A stretch of DNA of 64,000 nucleotides, taken from Acanthopleura granulata. Its lineage: Eukaryota; Mollusca; Polyplacophora; Chitonida; Chitonidae. The translations under genes were made by a program, and so were the position numbers. This document shows positions 49,701 to 62,270 of this stretch, piece by piece. Within the stretch, counting starts at the first letter, position 1. Every line of letters starts with the position of its first letter. The stretch covers positions 11,286,078-11,350,077 of the forward strand of contig JABBOT010000080.1 of NCBI GenBank assembly GCA_016165875.1. Reading direction: 5' to 3'. The notes beneath the pieces are model-generated. The model saw only the letters and a list, made by a program, of their open reading frames with translations, was not told where the DNA came from and searched no databases.

Positions 49701-50353
49701 TAAACAATTTCCAACTGGATGATCGGCGTGGAAAGCTCTTTTCGAAGTCGCCCGTGTGAGTGTTGCGGTCGGAAAGAGGATTCAGTCGAGTGCCGGAAGA
49801 AATGGCTTGACTCAGTCATCCCCAACCTAAAAGACCAGAGATTAAGTGTATATATGCTACAAAGGTAAACGACTTTAAGTATCATTTTCTAGATACGCAA
49901 TGTCTCTATAGCCTAAAGTGTATATCTAGAAAATGATACTGTGTGCTGTTTTTTTTTCTTCTGGTGATCAACACAGAATCGCCTGCAAAAATCCATCTTA
50001 ACGTAAAGTTTCGTTTTTAACAGGAACTTTAATGTAAATAAATTTTAAAAATGAGGACTTTTTGAATCGTTTTTATATCACGGACTACGTGTTTGACATT
50101 TCAAGTGGATGTCAAACGTAGAATATCGATTTTCTTCCCCGCATCATTAAAAGCTGACGATTGCTTCTCTCCTATACATGTTCCTTTATCTTTTATTTAA
50201 TTTAATGCTTTATTTATTACAGGAGGATTGCTAGTGTTTGCTATGTTATTTTGCACAAATTCATTTTGAAACTGGTATTTTAAGTTTTTGAAATTTGGTC
50301 TTACAATTGTTAACGTGGAAGGCCCCTCTATGCATGTCTAAAAATGTGGGGCT

Positions 50354-50378
50354 TATATATATATATATATATATATAT
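50354..50378. repeat. (AT)n microsatellite
   Basis: Pure TA dinucleotide run of about 25 bases. Confidence 0.9.
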
Positions 50379-51244
50379 CTGTAAAAATTGGTCTAGCGAA
50401 TATTTATTTGCAATGTGCATTTTGCATGTACATAGAGTGGACAGAAGTATCCATGAATAGAAAGTCACATTCCATTTATGAGGGAACTGACATATATGAA
50501 TCGTGAGGATACTGATGTCAAGAAGACAGGTTCTTTGTCGTGGAGATCCTGGCCTATACGATGCTAAACTGAAGTACGGTAAAAGACCTAACAGTTCACC
50601 AGGAAAAGCTCCGATCTTAGGGGCAAATAAATATCCTAAGATATATACTTCAAGTGATGGAATGTATATTTGTCCAGTATAGGACACTATCCTACCCTTC
50701 AAACAAGCATAAAAATAGGGTTCTGAGAATTCGCGGGGTGAAGCAAAATGTCCGACGTGATCGTTGGCAAAATTCGGGGTCATTTTACATCAGGATAAGT
50801 GACGAAACTGTGGATTATATGTATTATAATTATCTACAAAAAGTAACATTTTTCAGGTCTTATACCTTATACTCCATGGTCACATTCCAACGGCGATAAT
50901 TTGCTTTTCGCAACAATAATACCAAGTTACGTATTTTTTTCCGATATATTTTTTTTCTCCAAATATGCTGTCTTTTAGGCTCGCGGTTCAGCGGTTCCAG
51001 TATTGTTTGTCATAGAGTTTGATAAAAACCACTGGACTTTTTGTTCAAACACAGGAAGCCCTGGTGCGTAAACTCCTCTGATGAACAACTCCTGATGGCA
51101 CAATTAAAAGAACTCGTTATCGAATTAGAAATCATAATCACGTTTTCCGCTAAAGTTCGCCTCGGCAGTTCCTGCCATTTGTAATTTAGTGACCATCTAA
51201 CTCACTGCAATAAATAACCATTCGTACGCATATCGTTATAATAA

Positions 51245-51335
51245 TGAAGCTGCGTCCCACGGTGGGTTTGAATCTATAACTCACACTCTGTGTGGGAAAC
51301 GTGAGCACTTCCGCTCCGGCGCCCAACTCCTCCAA
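51245..51335 (-). mobile_element. tRNA-like SINE head
   Basis: The minus strand shows a box-A-like TGGGCGCCGGAGCGGAAGTG (51325 downwards) and a box-B-like AGATTCAAACC near 51272. The arms do not fold into a proper T-stem, so this is a SINE head or tRNA relic and not a tRNA gene. Confidence 0.4.
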
Positions 51336-52356
51336 CCTTGGTGATATATGCCGAGAAAATCAGTCCGCCGGCGAAACTACTTTAAACTAACAACCCAAGC
51401 GAAAAATGCAATTAGATTTGGCACACAGCAGCAATCTGATAAAAATTCACTGATATGTTTTGATCGTCGCTTATTAGCGGGCAACTGTTTCATTGAAATG
51501 TCGACTGCCGACCAAGCTGCGCAGACAAACTGCGTAAGAATATAGGAACCTAGTTATCGTCACTGCAGCATGTATTGATGACGTATGTGTATGAGCGCAA
51601 TCTAATTATCCTGCCTTTATAGGCTTTGTTCCCTTTAACTTTGTAACTTGGCAAAAGCGAAGTAAAAGGAATGTATCAGTAATGCTTTCATCGCTTTATT
51701 GAGATTGATTACCAAGTCAGTTAATAGGCAACTGTTTATATTTTTAGTTCGGCGTGTTAACCCGATGCAAAGGAACTGCATGTTCTTGTATCAAAGCATA
51801 TATCTTTATATCATGGCTAACTATTAAAGTATTTGTATATATGGTTTTGCGGTCATTAGTGTTTTAATTTAAAAGTGTAACTTTTCTTAATTAAAGTAAA
51901 AGTAACTTAGACCATGCGAACTGGGCAGCACCCATAGCCAGGTTAGGAACTGTACACTCTGAACAGATAAATGGTGATAACGTACAACATCGTATAACCC
52001 TTAGCTATAAACAGCTTGGATTCTCTAGACGATTAGTCAACCACATCAGATGCCCTCGAAGGCTGGAGCTGAACTCTTGCACTTGTAAATGGTACAAAAC
52101 CCAGATTTCAGCAGTTGTTTTTTAAATCTCTCATGTATTTAAAAATATTCTTAAAACATATCCACTCTCTAAGTATATATACTTGACCCTTACTTGAGGG
52201 TTTGGTGTGTTTTATGGATATTTTATATATAAATGTAACATCTCTTCCATTAAAAACAAGAATAGGCGTACCAAGACACACAACAACATTCAGTGTACAA
52301 TGACTCACAACGCCATACGCCATGTTAAACACCAAACTTAGGAATGTTTTTAAATC

Positions 52357-52401
52357 CATTGCGCTGCCGGGTACGTTGATGCATGGGTGGAGTAAACCGA
52401 A
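52357..52401 (+). repeat. Left flanking direct repeat of the large minisatellite
   Basis: ATTGCGCTGCCGGGTACGTT then GATGCATGGGTGGAGTAAACC. The same text, 23 of 24 identical in its right part, recurs at 54318-54361. Confidence 0.75.
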
Positions 52402-52413
52402 GTTCTTAAGAAT

Positions 52414-54180
52414 GAGATGTATAAGCGTGGACATGTAGAGACATAAGGGTGGACATATAAGGATAGAGATGTAGAGACATAAGGGTGGACATATAAGGAT
52501 AGAGATGTAGAGACATAAGGGTGGACATATAAGGATAGAGATGTAGAGACATAAGGGTGGACATATACGCATGGGCATGTAGAGACATAACGGTGGACAT
52601 ATAAGGATAGAGATGTAGAGACATAACGGTGGACATATACGCATAGATATGTAGAGACATAAGGGTGGATATATACACATGGGCATGTGGAGACATAAGG
52701 GTGGACACATAAACATGAGCATATATTTAGGCACGAGAAAGGATGTATAAACATGGACATCTTGATAAATAAAGGTGGTCATATAAGAATGGACATGTGG
52801 AGACCTAAGGGTTGGTATATAAGACTGTGTATATATAGACATAATGGGGCATGTGTAAGCATGGACATGTGGAGACATAAGGGTGGAGTATAAGCATGGA
52901 CATGTGGAGACATAAGGGTGGAGTATAAGCATGGACATGTGGAGACATAAGGGTGGAGTATAAGCATGGACATGTGGAGACATAAGGGTGGATGTATAAC
53001 CATGGACATGTGGAGACATAAGGGTGGAGTATAAGCATGGACATGTGGAGACATAAGGGTGGATGTATAACCATGGACATGTGGAGACATAAGGGTGGAG
53101 TATAAGCATGGACATGTGGAGACATAAGGGTGGAGTATAAGCATGGACATGTGGAGACATAAGGGTTGGTATATAAACCTGTGCATATATAGACATAAGG
53201 AGGGATGTGTAAACATGGACATGTGGAGACATATGGGTGAATGGAAGCATAACCATGGACATGTGGAGACATAAGGGTGGAGTATAAGCATGGACATGTG
53301 GAGACATAAGGGTGGAGTATAAGCATGGACATGTGGAGACATAAGGGTGGATGTATAACCATGGACATGTGGAGACATAAGGGTGGAGTATAAGCATGGA
53401 CATGTGGAGACATAAGGGTGGATGTATAACCATGGACATGTGGAGACATAAGGGTGGAGTATAAGCATGGACATGTGGAGACATAAGGGTGGAGTATAAG
53501 CATGGACATGGGGAGACATAAGGGTTGGTATATAAACCTGTGCATATATAGACATAAGGAGGGATGTGTAAACATGGACATGTGGAGACATATGGGTGAA
53601 TGGAAGCATAACCATGGACATGTGGAGACATAAGGGTGGAGTATAAGCATGGACATGTGGAGACATAAGGGTGGAGTATAAGCATGGATATGTGGAGACA
53701 TAAGGGTGGAGTATAAGCATGGACATGTGGAGACATAAGGGTGGAGTATAAGCATGGACATGTGGAGACATAAGGGTGGATGTATAAGCATGGACATGTG
53801 GAGACATAAGGGTGGAGTATAAGCATGGACATGTGGAGACATAAGGGTGGAGTATAAGCATGGACATGTGGAGACATAAGGGTGGAGTATAAGCATGGAC
53901 ATGTGGAGACATAAGGGTGGAGTATAAGCATGGACATGTGGAGACATAAGGGTGGAGTATAAGCATGGACATGTGGAGACATAAGGGTTGGTATATAAAC
54001 CTGTGCATATATAGACATAAGGAGGGATGTGTAAACATGGACATGTGGAGACATAAGGGTGGATGTATAAGCATGGACATGTGGAGACATAAGGGTGGAG
54101 TATAAGCATGGACATGTGGAGACATAAGGGTGGATGTATAAGGATGGGACATGCATGGGCTGAGGAGATGTGAAGACACA
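52414..54180. repeat. Large minisatellite, 36-bp then 35-bp units, with higher-order repeats
   Basis: Section one (52414-52740) has 36-base units such as ATATAAGGATAGAGATGTAG plus AGACATAAGGGTGGAC. Section two (about 52840-54150) has 35-base units, TATAAGCATGGACATGTGG plus AGACATAAGGGTGGAG. Total is about 48-50 units by length. A variant unit starting GGGTTGGTATATAA recurs at 52809, 53163, 53522 and 53985, giving super-periods of 354, 359 and 463 bases. No unit contains a minus-strand stop in any frame, which creates long spurious open frames. Confidence 0.95.
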
Positions 54181-54317
54181 TAAAGATTGATCCAAAACTG
54201 GCTCAAAACACTTAATTAGTACAATGTGAGTACAAAATTGCAGGCACATGTAGCAGACATGGAATACACAAACAATTACTTAATACGTTTACCTACGTAC
54301 ATAGTTTTTTTTTAAGT

Positions 54318-54361
54318 TCAATGCGGCGCAAGGCAGGTTGATCCATGGGTGGAGTAAACCA
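54318..54361 (+). repeat. Right flanking direct repeat of the large minisatellite
   Basis: AATGCGGCGCAAGGCAGGTT then GATCCATGGGTGGAGTAAACC, matching 52357-52401. It is followed by AGAGTGTCAGATACTTGACA, text I associate with common mollusc repeats. Confidence 0.75.
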
Positions 54362-55285
54362 GAGTGTCAGATACTTGACAAACATGTTGACTTAAAGCCT
54401 AGGATAATTTATAATTGCTTGTGATGAGATCAAGGCTTTATGCGTGTATAAGCAGTGAAACGCCTTCTTTTTCTGCAGGAAAAATGACTGATAATATACA
54501 CTTAACTGAATTGTTTTAATTATAGATGATACATTTAGATGATGATCAGTAGTATATTACTTACAGACGAGCGGCAACACATACAAGGCAGGAACGGGGA
54601 TCTTTATACATTAGAATTCCTCACAGAATGGTTTACTGTGTGTGTAATCAAACTTCGGTCACAAAAGCTATACCCGTCTGGCATGCTAAATGAACAAAAC
54701 GAGATACCGTATCAAGGTGGTCATATAACACTCTGCCTCCTATTCATATATCAAAAGGAAAATGGTGTAAAATTGACAGCTGATAGATGAAGTTTGTAAT
54801 TCATCGAGGAATCACACTTTTTACCAAGACAATTTAATGGACTGATGGTGGGGTTATTTTTTTCTCATGCCTTGAGATAGGGAGCAGAATACACGGAGCA
54901 GCGTTATCACCACCTGGGTTTGCTCGAAAAGTTACCCAAACTAACTTACGAAGTGCCTTATCTGCGTGGAACAGAAAGAAATAAAACAAACAAACAGGAA
55001 AAGAATATGTGGCTACAGCAAGGTAGTTTTAATCTACATTAGTGCTCCATGAAGAATTGTGCCGCACGCGTGACCTTATCTAACGGTAGTTTGGCCAGAG
55101 GTCATTTCTGAGAACCTCGAAAGCACGCAGAGTAAAGGTGATATATTTATCAATTTACCTCTGCAGACAGCTAGGTACAGTGCGGTACCGGGGCGAGGGT
55201 GAATGGTCAACTGGCGACGATTACTCTGCAGCATTATGGCTGTCCACTAAGTTGGGCAGTGGATACAAGAGTGGTGAGCTTTGAT

Positions 55286-55330
55286 TTGGTGTGTGTGGTG
55301 GGTGGTGGGGGGGGGGGGACTTGGGGAGGC
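55286..55330 (+). repeat. G-rich tract
   Basis: GTGTGTGTGGTGGGTGGTGG, a run of twelve or so G, then TTGGGGAGG. Several G runs on one strand could form a G-quadruplex. Confidence 0.7.
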
Positions 55331-57950
55331 TTCAGTGAAACGATTCTTAACAAAAGAGCCAAATGAATAGGCGAATGATAACGCTTTCGCATAACATGAA
55401 TAAAACTTATGCAGGGCGTACTTTGGAAAATTCATGTACACCTTTTCCTGATTGTTAATAAATATTCTCTTTATGCCAGCTCTGTGGAAAGGAACATGTT
55501 AATAATGTTAACGCCTGTACAAAATACAACGCTTAAAAACTGACCCCAAAATATGGGTTATTGGGGTCACATCCGATGGAACCAGAGCAAGGTCTACGTT
55601 GTCCCATTAAACAATAAGGGGACAACCCTTAGTTGGCCCGAGTTACAAGCAGAATCTACACTCACTCAACACATAGAGACTATCGTAACAGTGTGTGATT
55701 CGCGATGATGTATCAGCTCGAGTTGTCTGAGGAACACACACTTTTATGATAATCTATTTATCATATAACTTTATTTTCAGGTACAAAATGGTCAAAAAGC
55801 TCAAGGTTTCTCCTTAATCGGTAGCGTGACTTATAGAGATTGCGAGGCGATTTGTACTTCTATAAATGAGCAAGACTTCTTCAGCTCCAATGTGGTCATG
55901 TTGTACTATTTTCTGTTTCATTAGTTTCCTCTCAGTTAAGTCAATATAACAAAAACCCTAGAGTTTAAATCATTATAACGGAGTCACTTCACTGGACGCT
56001 GATCAATTCCTAGGACACGGGGATTCCCTCACACGCAGTCGTCACGTGAGACAGACGTGGATGATGCGAGGGAAGTTTCAGCGTGCGGTATAGCTTCAAA
56101 GCACATCTTGTTTAAAAGGAACGGCTAAATAATGATGAATGACGGGAAGTTTTTCTCTACAACAGTAATGTGAACTCTACATTTATTAACAATATGTTCC
56201 CCTTGTGGCCGTGTAATCGCTGGTAATGTCTGACCGCAATGACACCCGACCAAATCGGACACTGAGCGGAGTAATCACCATGATGGAAATGATGAAAACA
56301 ATTGACGACTGCTGCAGATGTGTGAATGCCAGGCATATATGCTTTTGTCGCTATTTACATTCCTTGAACAGAAAAGCGATGGACGTTGGATTCATGAACG
56401 GAAGCTTTTTTTCGTTATTAATTTCACGTTGATCGGTTTGAGTGAAGCGAGATCAGATCGCCGACTGGATTTGTCGCCGACATGTGCTGTGACCAAACTT
56501 TTAATCCGGTGACCGAATGTATAACTTGCTTTGAGAAAAAGTTTAAGGATTTTCACCAAGATGGTTATTCAACAGTGAACTTTAAGTTTAAGAGTCCGTA
56601 CCGCCGCAGTGTGAACAACATTGACTGAACTGAAACCCAAAAGGGCGAGAACTGCGATCAAACTGTGGGCAGTTTTGCTCTTAAAGCTACATAATGCACC
56701 CCTCCACATTTCACCCTGAGTCTTTGTAGAGTGTGCATATCGTTTCTTTGTATATTCAAATGAAGATATTAAATGTGTTTCCTTCACAATTAGATGCTGT
56801 TGTAGTTAAACCATGGCAAATTCCGATGTTAGTTCAGGGGTGTCCCCGGTAGAGGGCGCTTTGAATGTAACCCTTTAAAGTAGTGCATGTTTTCAGCGGT
56901 TGCATATACGAACCATCCTATATGGAAAATTATAGGATGCCCCTGAATCAGATTTTTTTTTCTGTCAATGGAAAAAATTCTGATAAATGATTTTCTTTCA
57001 TGCATTTTCTCCAAAGTCAAATAACCCTCATTGACCAGCTAGCTTTATATGGTCTACCTCTATCTGATCCGCCTCATGTCTCCGGGTACAGTAAGAATGA
57101 CCTATGTTGAGAAGTGGCATTTCCTCCAGAGCTACTATGCGTCGTGTGAAAATCCACAGCTCAGGCCCAAGGTTGTCGTTCACAGGATTATCTCTATCGG
57201 ATTAGACCACAAGCGTGCTTTATTTGGCGCAGTGAAAAGAGTTCTTTCTTTTCTGTGCTTCCTCAACTTGTCCTGTGAAGACCCATAGGCCCGTGGGAAC
57301 GCATGGAACAACCGTTACGTCGTATTTAATATTTTTTCAGTCAAATGATGACGAAGAGCCCTTAGAATGTATATATACCGTGTCTTCTTGTCTCAGCGTG
57401 AGTTCTGGCCGCTCAGTCCTGTTTCCTTCCTCTAACCTCTGAATGCTGAGCGCCAGGCGAGGAAGCAACAGGTACCACTTTAAAAGCCTTCGGTATGACC
57501 CTGGATCTCCCGACCTCGAGACGGACGTTCTAGCAACCAGTGAGGTGGTCAACAACCATACAAGCATCACACCAAATTGCTCATGTTTGAGTTTTGGAAC
57601 TTGTTTCATTGCCTTTATCGTGTTTCTGGAATATTATTCCATCTTGACATTATATGTGTTGCCTTAGGCCAAAATGATACTTGAAAGTCGTTGCCACAGT
57701 TTTTTTTTATATTTAAGCTCAAACTATTTCATGGATATTACGTGTAAATACAGAAATTATCAAAGGCACTCTTATAACACCTAAAACATCTATTAAAAAC
57801 ACTCCTGAAATCTCAAAGATTTTAATCCAAGAATCCGTTAACTGTAGATTTTCATTACACAGGTAGAATCATTTACCATACATCACACCAGGTTCTCTTC
57901 AGCGATTAATCGTCATTAAGAATGAATGAAACAGAGATTATGAATTATTG

Positions 57951-57990
57951 CCACGTCGGCAATGTTGCAGCAATATCGTGGCGATAAAGT
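57951..57990 (+). repeat. Possible relic of a gastropod dispersed repeat
   Basis: GCAATGTTGCAGCAATATCG followed by TGGCG resembles a repeat I remember from gastropod genomes (GCAATATTCCAGCAATATCA). Only about 40 bases are recognisable. Confidence 0.25.
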
Positions 57991-58699
57991 ACTTTCATAT
58001 CAAGTATTCATTGTTATTGTTTTTGTGGTTTGGGTTGTTGTTTTGATTATTAGTAATCCCAACAGCTGCAACATTAGTTGTACCAGTTGTAGTATAAGTG
58101 CTATCAGCCCCCTGCAGTGTTATTTATCACTTAGAGAATATGGCAGATATTTAGAAGGAAGCTTAGTGATGTCAGATATTGATTTTCCTTGCTCTGTCGA
58201 TATACATACTCGATTGATTCAGGTGGAATATATGACAGCGTTAACTAAGAAATGAATCTTCTAGTTCCGGAATGGGTGAGTTCTGTGTCATGACCGACCA
58301 ATGGCACACAGCCATCGTGAAACCAACGTTTCTGACAGAGTCATATAATAATATCTCTTATGCTGCCTAGTGTTTGTTTCTCTCCGCTGTCCGGTTTGGA
58401 AACAAAGGACTAAAGCGCGGTGCCCGTGGCAAATACAATTGAATCAGATAGTTTATGAAGATTTGTCAATTTAACTCAAATTAAAATGGTTACGATGACG
58501 TCAGCTAAGTCAGATTGTGGCGATGTCTGCTAACGATTTCGCATCTCCCGTCATTTCTAATTCATGAACTGCTTGACGCGACTCTAACTAGCTACTGGTG
58601 TCGTATTTCTAGTTAACCAGCTCAAACAAATGGCGGCAGGAGTGCATTCACTGCACATGGCTACGTAAGGCAGAACATCAGAAAAATTATCTCCATAAT

Positions 58700-58724
58700 T
58701 ATATTATTAGCATGAATGAATTAT
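58700..58724 (+). repeat. 25-bp direct repeat, left copy
   Basis: TATATTATTAGCATGAATGA then ATTAT, identical over 25 bases to 59329-59353. Confidence 0.85.
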
Positions 58725-59328
58725 GAGATAGTTATAAGGTTCATTTGAACGGTCATGCTGAGGATATGCAACCCTCTAGGGAATGGAGGAACAGTTTGTC
58801 GCTCTTTCTCTTAACTGCCTCCGACACAGAAGAGCGGCAACTGTCGGAATAACTCAATTAACACTTTTGCCGGGTGATATCAAACTGTTATCTTTACAGG
58901 CGGCTGATAGGCCCTGCCTTCGCCGGCTGCCCCGGGCTGCCTTCTGCTCGGTTGCCCTCCGTTGGGAAGACGATGGTGGAGATGATGTGGAAGTTGAGCA
59001 AAGCAGTATTGCATCCAGACATACTTACTCCTCTGTTATTCTCTCAAAACATCAAAACCCCTCCTGGTTGTTTATGAAGTTATTTATACGTGTGTTCTCT
59101 ATGAAGCAATGCTGTTTACGCAGATCCAAGTACAATGTGTTTTCGTATACACACATATACCACGAAGCACGTGCACCAAAATCACGTAGATATATGAAGT
59201 ATATTCAGTGCATCTTGGTAATCTCTCTGAACTTCGGCTGACAGTGTATTTGAGGGGGGATGGGGGGAGGGCATGATCAGATGTAAGAGGGGAAAGAGAG
59301 AAACACATACACACATTTAGAACTATAT

Positions 59329-59353
59329 TATATTATTAGCATGAATGAATTAT
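59329..59353 (+). repeat. 25-bp direct repeat, right copy
   Basis: Perfect copy of 58700-58724, 629 bases away. The pair encloses a GC-richer block. Confidence 0.85.
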
Positions 59354-60689
59354 TAACTATTTCAATGCTTACGTTTGCTGTTTGGGGATATTCACTTCTT
59401 TCCGCATGTCACCCTCGATGATGGATGTATGGCCAATTGATATACCACAATGACATGAGTATGCCAAGGTGACATTAGTATACATTACTTCATCTATTTT
59501 TTCACGCTCTGCAAGCACAGACAGTCTGTTAACAAACAGATCTGAAGAGATCGCATGTATCTCTAATTTGTTAACTGAGTGTCTTGTGGTTCGTAGAGGA
59601 AAACAATTAACAGTGAGGCATTGAGCGGCAAGGCAACGTTGAACAACAATGAGCGATTAAAGAGCAACGACCCTGCAGAATGAGAGAGCAATACAGCATC
59701 GCTATACATTGTAACATATTGTCCCTTTAAATGCCTAAACAAGTCTTCGTTTAATCCTTCATGCATGGTGGTATCATTTCAGGCAGTACGATGGCAAACA
59801 AAATGTAGAATTACGAAACAAATATATAACCCTGCAAGCGTATGTCCAGTTCTGCTAATTGGCAAAAATATTGTCGTCTACGGGTAGGGAACAGCGTATA
59901 AGTAAATTTTCCCAGACAGGCGCCTATATTTTACCCGTGGAAACTATATTACAGTAATCTCTAAGATGGGAATTTCTGTACACACATAGTTTTTCTGCAT
60001 GCTTGTGCAAATTTTTCATGCGGACGAATGCATACTGGACTTACATCCAGGCTTCAAAAACTGAACAAGTTTTCCTTTGTGTGTGGGACTCCCCGGCGTA
60101 AGATAGATAGATATATACATTCTCCATGCGTCAGATCTCTTCATTACTCGGTCAACCTGATATGACGCCTGTAAATGCAATGGCGCCCAAAGTGTCAGAA
60201 GCGTGCGGCGTGGCGTTTACACTCACAGCTGAAAAGACTACACACGATTTGCATCTGTAGTACAGTAACGCGCCATTTACACTCTTGTAGTAGAGAGAGC
60301 TCAATAGACTTGCTTTCCAGGAACAGTTTCGTCTGTGGGAATGACAAATTTGGCGACTTCGTGAAGGCTAGTTTACAAGAAACCCCAGGACTCGGTCCGA
60401 TAAAACTTGTCCTTAACAGACCGGGCCCAGAAGCATCACCCAAACTATTCCTTACCGTTGATAAAAGTCGCCCGAGAACTTCGACTATCCCGCGGAGACA
60501 GCTCCACCACAGCCCCGACGGTTAGAACGGTACCGTCCGGCTTCAGACGCTTATCTTCAGACTTTCGTATTGCTCTAATATAGTCCGGTTTCCGCTGAAG
60601 GAGACGACCACACAAACTATACCACACACCCCTCTCTACAATGTGCAATACAACTAACGCATATACGCATATATAACGCATACTGCTCT

Positions 60690-61665
60690 GTGATGACTCT
60701 AGAATCTACTGGTGAATCTCTGAATTAGAATATATGATGATAAGCATCTGTACTTGAATATTTGGTAAGGAGTATTTGCACTTGCATATCTACTGATGAG
60801 TATCTGCAGTTGAATATCTGCCGATGTGTATTTAAAATCGGATATCTGTTCGGCATTAACTGCTGGCGAGTATCTCCAGCTGAGTATCTAATGATGAGTA
60901 GCTTTCGTTCAGCGTCTGCTCATGAACCGCTGGTAATGAGTATATGAATTAACGACTGATGAGTGTTCGCAACTGAATATTTGCTGATGAGTATTTGCTT
61001 ATGAGAATTTGCAGATGAATATCTGCTGATGGGTATCGGTCACTGAATATCCTCTGACGAGTGATTGGAGTTACACATCTGCTGATAAGTACCTGCAGTT
61101 AAATATTTGGTGAGGAGTAGCTGCGGTTGAATATCTGCTGGTGAGTGTCAGCAGCTGAATATTTCTTGATGAGTATCGGCTGATGAGTATCTACGGTTGA
61201 ATATCTCCTATTGAATATCGATTGATGAGTGTCTACAACTGAATATCTGCTGATGAGTGTCTACAGTTGAATATCTGCTGATGAGTGCCTGCAGCTGAAT
61301 ATCAGCTGATGAGTATCTGCTGATGAGTGCCTGCAGCTGAATATCAGCTGATGAGTATCGGCTGATGAATGTCTACAGTTGAATATCTGATGATGACAAT
61401 CGGCTGATGAGTGTCTACAGTTGAATATCTGCTGATGAGATCGGCTGATGAGTGTCTACAGTTGAATATCTGCTGATGAGTATCTGCTGATGAGTGTCTA
61501 CAGTTGAATATCTGATGATGAATATCGGCTGATGAGTGTCTACAATTGAATATTTGTTGATGAGTGTCTACAGTTCAATATCCTCTGATCAGTGTCTAGA
61601 GTTGAATATCCGCTGATGAGTATCGGCTGATGAGTGTCTACAGTTGAATATCTGCACATGGTGAT
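60690..61665. repeat. Tandem repeat built from 14-bp half-units
   Basis: Two half-units alternate, TGATGAGTATCTGC and AGTTGAATATCTGC, giving a 28-base repeat (TGATGAGTGTCTAC plus AGTTGAATATCTGC). Extra single 14-base units (TGATGAGTATCGGC) are inserted. Order is best between 61140 and 61640 and decays to the left of about 60900. Confidence 0.9.
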
Positions 61666-62270
61666 CTTCGATGAAGTAGCTACCCTTGAGCCTTGTTGGT
61701 GAGAACTGGTTGTTGAAAATCTGAGTATCTGTTAGTTAGTAGATGTTGCTGAATTGCTACATGCATTTGAATATCTGCATGCTGACGGTCTACAATCCAG
61801 TGTGGATCGAACCTGACGTTCAAGAGCCTGTTGTTGAGCATATGCACCTGGGTATCTTCTATTGAAGATTTACGGCTGCGTTCCAGCGTCTGGTGACCAA
61901 TATATCCGGTTCGTTTTCCTTTCGACATTCTGTTGGATGCTCTTCTGTTAATATTTCCTGTGTGTCTTTTAATTGTGCGTTTGCTTGTTTCAGTATTTAA
62001 TGCCTGCTCTACATCTCTTGGATGTTGTTGGACACTGTCCTCCCAATACAACTTTCCTCTGTTGCTCTTGAAACATCTGCCATTTATTTTTTGTAAGGGA
62101 ATGCATAATTTGCTATGAAATAAACACACAAAAAGCCTGGCTTCAGCAATTTATTAAGTCATTCATTTCCAACCATATCCATTCCTCCATTCGTCCACCA
62201 GCCGATGAATGAGCCTGTAAATCAATCAATGGCGAGTATGTCAAATCAGCTATAATAGTCAAAATAGCTG

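Larger units (their letters stand above)
48610..52356. other. Intergenic, no gene supported
   Basis: Contains the octamer-bearing block at 49.1-49.7 kb, an (AT)n run and a SINE head at 51.2-51.3 kb. The 151-codon minus frame at 50328-50783 crosses the (AT)n run and is not credible as a gene. Confidence 0.5.
54362..60689. other. Intergenic, no gene supported
   Basis: Contains the G-rich tract at 55.3 kb, a repeat relic near 57.95 kb and the 25-bp direct repeat pair at 58.7/59.3 kb. Short ATG-initiated frames exist (for example 56226-56432 and 58783-59241), but none has recognisable domains. Confidence 0.5.

Noticed and set aside
50328..50783. 151-codon minus-strand frame
   Set aside because: Its C-terminal part is the (AT)n tract read as Ile/Tyr repeats; the rest is unrecognised.
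51255..51330. Possible tRNA gene on the minus strand
   Set aside because: The T-arm stem around AGATTCAAACCC does not pair, and no acceptor stem can be closed.
52414..54180. CRISPR-like regular spacing
   Set aside because: Units are contiguous without unique spacers and the DNA is from an intron-bearing animal genome.
52108..54249. 713-codon minus-strand open frame, with nested 475- and 458-codon frames
   Set aside because: It is the translation of the 35/36-bp minisatellite. All three frames are open and show the same rotating peptides, which is a property of the unit and not of a gene.
58783..59241. 152-codon plus-strand frame with ATG
   Set aside because: No recognisable domain and low-complexity acidic stretch only. 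Kept as part of the direct-repeat observation and not called a gene.
61680..62129. 149-codon minus-strand frame
   Set aside because: No domain, no related sequence recognised; adjoins the 14-bp repeat array and is likely chance openness.
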